Program-made: the position numbers and the translations under genes
The notes under the pieces: model-generated
What the model saw: only the letters and a program-made list of their open reading frames with translations
Database searches by the model: none
What the model was told of the DNA's origin: nothing
Shown here: one piece after another, positions 31,527 to 40,040 of the stretch
Position numbering within the stretch: the first letter of the stretch is position 1
Layout of the letters: every line of letters begins with the position of its first letter
Assembly (NCBI GenBank): GCA_025594325.1
Contig: JANHCV010000005.1
Coordinates: 27,501 to 91,500, forward strand
Direction: 5' to 3'
Length of the DNA stretch: 64,000 bases
From: Blastocladiella emersonii ATCC 22665
Lineage: Eukaryota > Blastocladiomycota > Blastocladiomycetes > Blastocladiales > Blastocladiaceae

Positions 31527-33374
31527 TCACGCCGTCGAGTCGTCCGGGTACGGCCCCTTGACTCCGTAAAAGTAACGGTACTTTTGGCGGAACCGGCGCG
31601 CCGAGCCCTGGCGGCCGCCGTCGCCGCGCAGGGCGCCGACCTCGTTGTTGTCGTTCTCGTCCGACGACGGCGGGTTGGCCCCGGACATGGTCGCGCGCCA
31701 GTGCACGGTGCTGAGCGACGGCATGCGGTAGTCGACGTCGGTCGAGTACTCGACGACAAACTCGGGGCGGAACCCGTCCTTTGGGTGCTTTTTGCGGTGC
31801 TTCTTCTTCTTCTTGGCCGCGTCGAGCGAGCTGCCGCCGCCGCCGTCCTCGTTGTCCTCGTTGGTGGCGGCGAGCAGGTCGAGGTAGTACTGTGTCCAGC
31901 GCGACCAGCCTGCGCGCTCGAGGTCAAACTCCATGATGCGGACGCCCGGGTTGTTGACGGGGATGACGCTGGGCGCCGTGAACACGGGGACGAGCAGCTG
32001 CACCTCGTCGAGCGGCGCCGGGTCGACCATGTTCTCTGCGCGGCGCGCGTAGTCGCCCGCGTCCAGGACCACGAGCTCGCCGGCGGGCGTCGTGGCGTTG
32101 CCCGGGACACGCGCGATGTACATGGTCGAGTCCTCGTTGACGTGGCCGGCGTGCATGGACGCGATGCGCGGGGCGTGGCGCGCGGCGAGCTCGAGGAACC
32201 GCGCGGTGCACGCGGGGCGGTAGTTGCTGGGCAAAGCGCGCGGGAGCGCCGGGCCCGGGTCGTTGCCGCCGTCGCTAGTGCCGCCCGTGCTGGAGGCGGG
32301 CGGGACGTGGCCGAGCAGGATCGCGCGGGCCTGCGCGCCGTGCGCGGCGCCGATCTCGGTCAGCGTCGCGTCAAGCCAGTCAATGAGTTCGGCGCCGGGC
32401 GACCCGGGCACATCGCAGTCGCCGCGCGACCACGCGTTGTCCTTGGACCAGTACATGGTGTTGAGCGAGACGACGTGCAGGAGCGGGGTCACGGCGACGT
32501 GGTAGGTGCCGTTGCGGGCGAGGGCGGCGGCGGCGGGGCTCGCGGGCGGGACGACGGGGGCCAGGGCGCGCGCGAGGTTGCCGAGCAGCGTCGTGTTGTG
32601 CGGCGGGTCGAGCAGGTTGTGCGGGTGGATGTCGAGGTTGCCGACGGTCGGGAACACGCGCATCGCGCCGTCCTTGCTGTCGACGCGCGACGACGGCTCG
32701 CGCATGGCGTGCGCCAACATCCGCGCGGACCGCTCGTTCGAGTCGTACACCTCGAACTCGGTGCGCGGCAGCAGCGGGTCGCGGTCGTGGCGGCCCGAGT
32801 CGCCCGTCCACAGGACCAGGTCAATGTCGAGGTCGCGCCGGCCCAGGAACGACGTGGCGAGGTCGACGAGCCGCAGCGGCGTGTCGCACGCCGACCCGAG
32901 GCGGCCGTACCGCGCGCGGTCCGGGTCGACGTGGCCGGGGCCGGGCTTCCACCGGTCGACCGAGAGATGGTTTTTGGGAAGCTGCTGCTGCTGCTGGCTC
33001 GTGAACGCCGCGGCCGACGCACGCGGGTCGACGGCCGACGGGCGCGCGTGGCAGTACGTGTCGGCAGTCGCCGAGTCGGCGTAGTGGGCGTCGAGGTGCA
33101 GGTCCGTGATGTGCGCGATGCGCAGGATCGACGGCGACGGCTTGGTGCCCGGGTCGTGCGGCGGGCGGATCTTCTTCTTCTTCTTCTTCTTGTGCTTGGC
33201 CGCATCCACGCCGTCGTCGTCGCCGTGGTCGGGGCGGGCGCCCAGCACCGCCGCGTTGACGGCCGACAGCATGGCGAGCGCGGCGAGCAGGGCCAGGATG
33301 AGCGCCGCGCGGCGCCGCAATGGGCGGGCGCGGCCCGGCGGCCCGCAGTGATCGGGCCTGACAAGGTGCTTCAT
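31527..33374 (-). CDS. Endopolyphosphatase-like metallophosphoesterase (PPN1 family), membrane anchored
   Basis: Intronless, 615 residues. A basic N-terminus is followed by one hydrophobic segment (about 23-42, AALILALLAALAMLSAVNAA), suggesting a type II membrane protein with a lumenal catalytic domain, as for vacuolar Ppn1. After a poly-lysine stretch comes a calcineurin-like phosphoesterase: HITDLHLDAHY, VLWTGDSGRHDRD, TVGNLDIHPHN, LLGHVPP and SMHAGHVNEDS supply the metal ligands. The text WTGDSGRHD with PHN downstream is typical of endopolyphosphatases, which cut inorganic polyphosphate chains; acid sphingomyelinases are the nearest alternative. The usual GNND appears here as GNLD. N-glycosylation sequons (HNTT, RNGT, GNAT) fit a lumenal location. 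A Lys-rich loop lies at about 520-535. Confidence 0.85.
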   Translation of the reverse strand: MKHLVRPDHCGPPGRARPLRRRAALILALLAALAMLSAVNAAVLGARPDHGDDDGVDAAKHKKKKKKKIRPPHDPGTKPSPSILRIAHITDLHLDAHYADSATADTYCHARPSAVDPRASAAAFTSQQQQQLPKNHLSVDRWKPGPGHVDPDRARYGRLGSACDTPLRLVDLATSFLGRRDLDIDLVLWTGDSGRHDRDPLLPRTEFEVYDSNERSARMLAHAMREPSSRVDSKDGAMRVFPTVGNLDIHPHNLLDPPHNTTLLGNLARALAPVVPPASPAAAALARNGTYHVAVTPLLHVVSLNTMYWSKDNAWSRGDCDVPGSPGAELIDWLDATLTEIGAAHGAQARAILLGHVPPASSTGGTSDGGNDPGPALPRALPSNYRPACTARFLELAARHAPRIASMHAGHVNEDSTMYIARVPGNATTPAGELVVLDAGDYARRAENMVDPAPLDEVQLLVPVFTAPSVIPVNNPGVRIMEFDLERAGWSRWTQYYLDLLAATNEDNEDGGGGSSLDAAKKKKKHRKKHPKDGFRPEFVVEYSTDVDYRMPSLSTVHWRATMSGANPPSSDENDNNEVGALRGDGGRQGSARRFRQKYRYFYGVKGPYPDDSTA

Positions 33375-33561
33375 GGCAGTGATGGCGATCCGATGCGGGG
33401 AGCGAGCGTTGGCCGCGGCGCTTCACGGAAGCCGCATCCGGCAAACGGCGCGCTGAGCGGCTCAGCATTACGCTGCTGCGCCGGGCAACGCGTCACGTGC
33501 AGATAAGCTCGCTCGTTTGGATCGCGCAATTAATCAACCCAAAGTCGCGTGTTGTATTACC

Positions 33562-36500
33562 CTACGGGGACCCTCCACCAACCCCATAGTACCGCAGGAC
33601 CACGGCCTCGTCGTCGTCGCCCGCCTCGCGGACGAGCCGCGCGAACGCGCCCTCGGCGGCCCCGTTCTGGCGGAGCAGCAGGTCGCGCGGGTGGCCCATC
33701 TCAATGATCCGGCCCGCGTCCATGACGAGCACCAGGTCGCACTCGATCTCGACTAGCGTCGTGATGCGGTGCGCGATCATGATCACCGTCATCTCGTCGC
33801 CCCCGTCCCCGTTCCGCGACTTGTCGAGACCAAAGTAGGAGCGGAACACGGCCCAGAACTGCTTGTCCGACGCATGGTCGATGGCCGAGGTCGGCTCGTC
33901 ACTTGCCGATTGAAAGCGTTAGTCAGTCTCCATCGTGCACCTCTGCGGACGATGCTACGTACCACAGGAACACGCGCGCGCCCTTGCGCTTGGTCCCGAG
34001 CATGGACCGCAGCAGACCGACGAGCTGCGCCTGGCCCTTGGACAGGCTGCTGGTCCCGCCGACCTCGTGGTCGAGCGTGAACGGCAGCTGCCGCGGGAAC
34101 GCGTCGAGCAGCGCCTGCATCTCGCCGTCCAAGCACGTCCCTGTCGGATCGAGGTTGGCGCGCAGCGATCCGCGGAACAGGTGGTTCTCCTGGTTGACGC
34201 ACCCAAACTGCGACCGCAGATGGTGTACCTCGGCCGCGTCCAGGTCGAACCCACCGAGCTGCATCCTCGCGGCGCGGTAGTGCGGCACCATGCGCAGCAG
34301 CGCCGCGCTCATGCTCGTCTTGCCCGACCCCGTCCGCCCGAGCACCGTGACGCGGCTGCCGCGCGGGACGTGGAACGTGAGCCCGTGCAGCACGTCCTGC
34401 CACTCACCGTCGGCGCCGGCGTCGCCCTCGCGCCGCGCGTACGCCGCGTGCAGGTCAACCACGTCCAGCGGACCCGCCGCCGGCCACCCGGCGACCGCCG
34501 TCTCGCCCTCTGCGCGCTCCGTCGGCAGCGCGAGCATCTCGCCGACGCGTTCAACGCTTGACATGTCCACTTCGACAAGCGAGTAGACCGTGACCGTGGA
34601 CCGCACCGACTCGGCGAGTACGAGCGCGTAGTGCAGCGCGAACCCGGCCCACGCGGGCTCGGCGCCGGGCGACACGAGGAACCCGATCCCGATCGCGAAA
34701 CACAGCATCGCCGCGACGAAATCGCCGAGCACCATGAGCCAGCGGTTCGACGCGGCGATGCTAACGTACGGGCGCATCGCGTCGGCGACGGCGCGCGCGA
34801 GCACCGCCGACGTGAAGTGCGGGACCTGCGCGAACGCGCGGATGCACCCCGCGCCCGCCTGGAACTCGGTCATGTGCTGCAGCACCGGCGAGTAGAACGT
34901 GTTGGTCATGCGCCGCACGTCGCGCGACACGCGGAGGTACCCGCGCCCGAGCCACGCGTACAGCGCGACGAGGGGGAGTGCGAGCAGCAGGAACGTCGGG
35001 GAGGCGAGCGCCACGGCGGCCAGCGACGTTGCGTTCGACAGCACCGACGACACGAAATCGTTCACGTCCGGGACCAGCAGCGTGTCGACGTTGCTTAGGT
35101 CCTTGCTGAGCCGGTTGATGACGCGCCCGATCGAGTTGTCGTCGAACCAGTCAGTCGGGAACGCGAGCAGCTGCGCGAGGAGCGCGCGGTGGAGCGACTT
35201 GGACGCGCGGTGCGACCCGACGAACAGCAGCGTCAGCGTCGCGCCGAGCGTGACGGCTGACGCGAGCTTGAGCAGCGCGAACAGCGTCAGCGAGCCCCAC
35301 GACGAGGACAGCCGCTCTCTCGGGTCTGCGGCCGCCGACGCAGACCACTCCTTGAGCGTCAGGTCGGCGCGGAGGTTGAGCGCCTGCACGGCCACGTTGA
35401 GCGTCACCGAGGCCACGGCGAGCCGCATCCCGAACGCGCCGAGGTACCGCAGGTAGTGCGTGCGCTGCACCGCGCCCTCGGACCGCTGCTCCTCGGCGGG
35501 ACGACGCTGCGGAGCCGCGGGCGCGAGGAGTGGGGTCTCGGCCGTGGTCTTGATGGCCGTCGTCGCATCCTCGACGATGACACTGCCCGACTCCTTGCCG
35601 CCGTCCTCGTTTTCCTCGCCGTCGTCGCCGCTATCGACGCTACGTGCGCGGACGAGCGTCGGCGAGCTCGCGCCGCTACGCGCCTGCTGCTGGGGGTGGT
35701 GCTGGAGCAGGCCGGCCTGGAGCACCACCGACTCGGGCGGACCACAAGCAGCGATGCGTCCGCCGGGCGCGAGGGCGAGCACGTAGTCGGCGTCCTTGAC
35801 GGCGAGCGCCACGGCGTGCGAGACGAGAATGACGGTCTTGCCGTCGCGTTTCGCCGCGGCCACGAGCGCGTTCTGGTACAGGTAGTTGGAAGTCACGTTG
35901 TCGACCGCGGATAAAACCGAGTCAGCCAGAATGACGGGCGCGTCTGAGTAAAGCGCTCGAGCGAGGGCGACGCGCTGGCGCGTCCCGCCCGACAGCTTGA
36001 GTCCAGCCGACCCGATGACCGTGAGGTCGCGCATCGGCAGCCGCGCAATGTCCGGGGCGAGCGCGCACCGGTCGATCACGTCGGCGAACCGCGCGGGGTC
36101 CCACGGCCGGCCGAACACAATGTTCTCGCGCAGTGTGCCGTGGACGACAAACACGGTCTGCGAGACGAAGGCGGCGGCGTCACGCGGGAAGTGGACGACG
36201 CCGCGGGCGACGGGGAGCTCGCCGAGGAGCGCGAGCAGCGTGCTGGTCTTGCCCGTGCCGAGCTCGCCGACGATCACCGACAGCTTGCCGCGCGGGAACC
36301 GGATGCCGTCGAGGTCGAGGGCGAACCCCGAGGCGGGCCGCTCGATGCGGCACGCGTCGAACCCGATCTCGCCCGAGTCCGGGTTGCGGTTGGGCGAGGC
36401 GCCGCGATGGACCGTGTTGGCGTGGGTGTAGCACTCGGCGAGGAAGGCGCTGATGCGGTCCCACGAGATGCGGCCGACGACAAAGACGCGCGAGTACATT

Positions 36501-38262
36501 TCGGGGAACTTGCGCATGGGCCACTCAAGCATGTTGAAGAGGTACAGCGCGGTGAAGACGTCGGCGGGCGGCAGCGGCGCGGCCGGGTGCAGGACCGCGT
36601 GGGCGAGGAAGGCGACGACGGTCACGGCCATGGGCGTCACGGCGGCGAGCAACGTGAGCATCGAGCTCCACACGAGGAACGACAGGATCCACTGCAGCTC
36701 GAGCGTGCGCTCGGCCTCGATCTTGGCGTTGAAGCGCGCCTCCCACACCTGGGTCTTGAGCAGCCGGATCGCCTCGAAGGCCTGCGCCGAGACGGCGAGC
36801 CGCGAGTCGGTGAACTTGACCGAGTTGCGCTGGTGCAGCTTGATGCGGCGCGCGATCCACATGTTGAGCGGGACCGAGACGGCGATGATGGCGGCGCCCG
36901 CGGCGACGGGGAGCGGGCCCATGATCTGGACGAGGGCAACGACGGCAATGACGATGCGGAGCGGGAGAAAGGCCCACGAAGCGCCCGAGCCGACGGCGTT
37001 GCATAGCTTGCGCGCGTCGCCGGCAGCGAGCGAGACGGCGTTGGTGACGGGGTGGGTGGTGTCGAGCAGGGCGCGGCCGATGAGGGCGTTGAACAGGCCC
37101 ATGACGCGGAAGGCGGTGATGCGGGCCCACAGGTAGCAGTGCGACTCGGTGAGCAGGCGCAGGGTGCCGCCGGCGAGGAGCAGCACGCAGTAGGCGTAGC
37201 CGACCGAGAGCGACTCGTGGATATCGTCGGAGGTGCTGCGGTGGCGGCGCTCGAGGAACTGGAGGAACTGGTTCATGGCGAACGGCGCAATGAACCCGCA
37301 CATGATGAAGGAGACGCCGAGGGCGAGCGACAGGAGAATGTCGCGTCGCACGGTGAGTACGGCGGCCCAGCCAACCGAGTACCCGAGGGCGCGGAAGCCG
37401 TTATACTTGGCGAGCGCGTTGGCGGGCACGTCCTCGGGCAAAAAGTCGGCGCAGTCGTGGAGCTCGAGGCGGTTGACGCGGAGAGCGCGGCGCACGGTGG
37501 GCCACATCCAGCGCAGCGTGAGGCACTCCCACATGGAGGCGGCGGGGAAGCGCGGTGCGCCGGGGAGGTCGACGTAGGACGAACGGCGGGCCCAGGTGTG
37601 CGCGAGCAGGATGCCCGCGAGGGCGACGGCGGCGACAGCATGGGTGTCGGCGACGGGGTCCGGGTAGGCGTCAAAGAAGCGGAACAGGGCCGAGTTGAGC
37701 GAGGCGACGAGGAAGCCGCCGATGACGAAGCCGCGCGAGATGTGCAGGTAGGCCGGCGGGGTCGCGGGCGAGGTCGGGCGGCGACGCAGGACCACTTCGG
37801 CGGCGGTGAGGATCGTGAGACCGGCCTGGAACGAGGGGATTGTCAGGTTCCATGACCGGTGAGGCGCAAGGCGGTCCAACGTACCCAGGCGGCGGCGAGC
37901 GGGTACACGAGGGGACCGTCAAGGACCGGGGTCAGGACGAGGGCCCAGGCGAGGAAGGCGGCCATGGCGAGGGCCTGGGCGGCGCCAACGAGCGTCTCGA
38001 CCGTGGACGGGACGATGGTGGGCGAGGCATCGCGGGGTTCTGCGTGATCGTCGAGGTCCTCGGACTGCTCAAGGGCCGCGTAGCCGTGATGGTGAGCCGA
38101 AGAGCGGGGACGCCAGGCCCAGAGCGCCTGCTGGGCGGCGTAGACGGCGGCGATGAAGGCGAGCCATGCGAGCGGGGCGGCAGCAAAGGCGTCGCGCGAG
38201 AGGAGGGAGCGCAGGAAGGCGTGCAGCGAGTCGTCGCGGTCGGGTTCAGGCAGTTGGTTCAT
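33562..38262 (-). CDS. ABC transporter, subfamily C (MRP/YCF1-like), transporter 1
   Basis: Exons on the minus strand: 38262-37885, 37825-33963, 33901-33562 (1527 codons with stop, 1526 residues); introns of 59 and 61 nt. Full-size exporter with an N-terminal hydrophobic region (about 1-200, a partial TMD0), linker, TMD1, NBD1, TMD2, NBD2. NBD1 (about 630-800): Walker A GELGTGKT, signature LSGGTRQR, Walker B VILADSVLSAVD, where the catalytic Glu is absent, as is common in ABCC NBD1. NBD2 (about 1265-1490): Walker A GRTGSGKTS, signature SLSKGQAQ, Walker B VFLCDEPTSAID spanning the last intron, and H-loop IAHRIT. This fits an asymmetric ABCC pump with one consensus ATPase site. Likely substrates are glutathione conjugates or organic anions at the vacuole or plasma membrane, by family only. 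It is divergent from coatomer zeta. Confidence 0.94.
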
Positions 38263-38769
38263 TCAAACAGGCGCGTCTATCGCAGCGGCAGTTGGCTTCA
38301 TGGAGAGTGGTTGATCAAGAGGGGAGAGAGAGAGAAGGAAGCAGCGCGGCAGCGCGTCAGATCGCAGCTTGTTTTCCCGGCGCGCGTGGTGCGCGCGAAC
38401 AAGAAGGGTCGCGGTGACGCAAACCGCGGCGGTCAGCCGGCCCGCTCGAATCGGACAGCGTCAAGGGGCGCGTTGCGCCGAGTTGCGAGGGCCACGAGGT
38501 CGTGCAACGGCGGCAGAGACGCGACGTGGTGAGCGAGAAGGCGGTTCGAGTGGTCACGTTGGCGGTCGCCACGTTGCCGTGAAGCGCGCGTCGGTGGCGG
38601 CGGCGGCCGCGGCGCCCGCTCGCCGTGCCACGCGCGGCCTCACCCTCTCCCTCCTTCGTGGTCGCCGAGTCCGGGCAGGGCCACACAGCACTCGATCCCG
38701 AGTCCATGCAACGCACGCCGGGACTGGCACTCGTCTAACCTCGCCCTGGAACAAACGAACGAACGCACC
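38263..38769. other. Intergenic, shared by ABCC transporter 1 and coatomer zeta
   Basis: 507 bp between divergent start codons. GC-rich, with a GAGA-like purine patch near 38323-38340; no TATA box or RNA gene recognised. Confidence 0.5.
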
Positions 38770-39414
38770 ATGGTGGGTCCCGCCGCAAAGTGGCGCCACG
38801 CCGCGCGAGCTAACCCACCGACGACCAACGCGTAGAACCTGACGCTGTACGCGGTGCGGGCGCTCCTCGTGCTCGACGCGGCGACGAGCGGGCGCGTGCT
38901 GGCCAAGTACTATGTGCCGCCGGCGGGGATCCCCGCGGGGGCGCCGACGGGGGCCGAGCTGGCGACGGTCAAGGAGCAGAAGGCGTTTGAGCGGCGGCTG
39001 TGGGACAAGACGCGCAAGCAGCTCACGGCCGAGGTGATCCTGTTCGAGAACTACGTGGTCGTGTACAAGGCCGTGGCCGACGTGCTCGTGTACGTGGTCG
39101 GGTCGCTCGACGAGAACGAGGTGATGCTCGCGGCGGCGCTGCACACGGTGGTCGAGTCGGTCAACCTGGTGCTGCTCAAGTACCAGTCGACGGACAAGCA
39201 GACGATCGTCGACCACATGGACCTGGTCGCGCTCGCCGTGGACGAGTGCATCGACCAGGGCGTGGTGCTCGAGACGGACCCGGGCACGATCGCGGCGCGC
39301 GTGTCCAAGCGCCCGTCCGAGATGGCCGACATTTCGCTCGGCGACCCGCAGAGCATATCCGACGCCCTCAACAAGGCCAAGGAGCAGTTCTTTGCCGGCG
39401 TGCTGCTCAAGTAG
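38770..39414 (+). CDS. RET3: Coatomer subunit zeta (zeta-COP, RET3)
   Basis: Small subunit of the COPI coat, which partners beta-COP in Golgi-to-ER vesicles. The body (38836-39414) begins NLTLYAVRALLVLDAATSGR, the longin-fold start of zeta-COP, and continues with FENYVVVYKAVADVLVYVVG, DENEVMLAAALHTVVESVNL and MDLVALAVDECIDQGVVLET. The start codon is only explained by splicing: CACC-ATG at 38770-38772, an intron 38773-38835 (GTGGGT...GCGTAG, 63 nt), then AAC CTG ACG. This gives 194 codons with stop, 193 residues (yeast Ret3 has 189). The coding part of exon 1 is thus the ATG alone. Without splicing, the frame from this ATG ends at the TAG that is the intron acceptor. Confidence 0.93.
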
Positions 39415-40040
39415 CGCTTGCCATTCCTGCATTTGATTGATACACTCTCCCGTTTGACCCTGACCTTCTCGTTTGCGCGCCATGACTCGAGCGTGCGGGC
39501 GCTGTGGCGTCTGCCCTGCATCGGCACCCGGCACCCGACCGACCCGCATCGCATCGGGCGGACTTCGACGCGTCGGCCGCTGCCGTGTGGGCGACGCGTG
39601 CCGGAACCCGCCGACCACCGCCGCCAGCGCTCCTGCCTCCATCAGCATCACTCGCTCTCCGTCGCAGCGATGACGGCACAACCGCCCACGGCATGAGTCG
39701 CGCCCATGTGGCCAAGGGAACCCCGCAGGAATCAAGGCCGCCGTCACGCGCTGCAGGCTGGCCGGCTCATCTCGCCCCCCACGCGCCCCGCCGACGCGCC
39801 CGCACGGTCCCTTCTCTCTGCGACTTCACGCCGACCAGACGCGCTCGCGAGTCGCCGCACTGCTGGCCTGGAATGTATGCAGAGCGCGAGGTCCACGGAT
39901 CGGCCCGGCGCGCGATGCCGCCGGGTCCTCCCGCCCGGCTTGCCTCGCTCGCCTCGTCCCCTCCCTCCCTTGCTGACTCGGCCGCCCTCTCTCTCCCTCC
40001 CGCTCCGCCCTCTAGAACCCATCTCGCAACACCGGCAGCC
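39415..40040. other. Intergenic, coatomer zeta to kinase
   Basis: 626 bp. The kinase frame stays open upstream to about 39504, but the translated text is Pro/Arg/Ala-rich and looks like 5' UTR. It holds the zeta-COP 3' end and the kinase promoter, with CT-rich patches near 39955-40010 and no TATA box. Confidence 0.5.

Noticed and set aside
39504-40040. Upstream in-frame extension of the kinase
   Set aside because: Translated text is Pro/Arg-rich and continues the intergenic composition; the ATG at 40041 opens a distinct acidic N-terminus.
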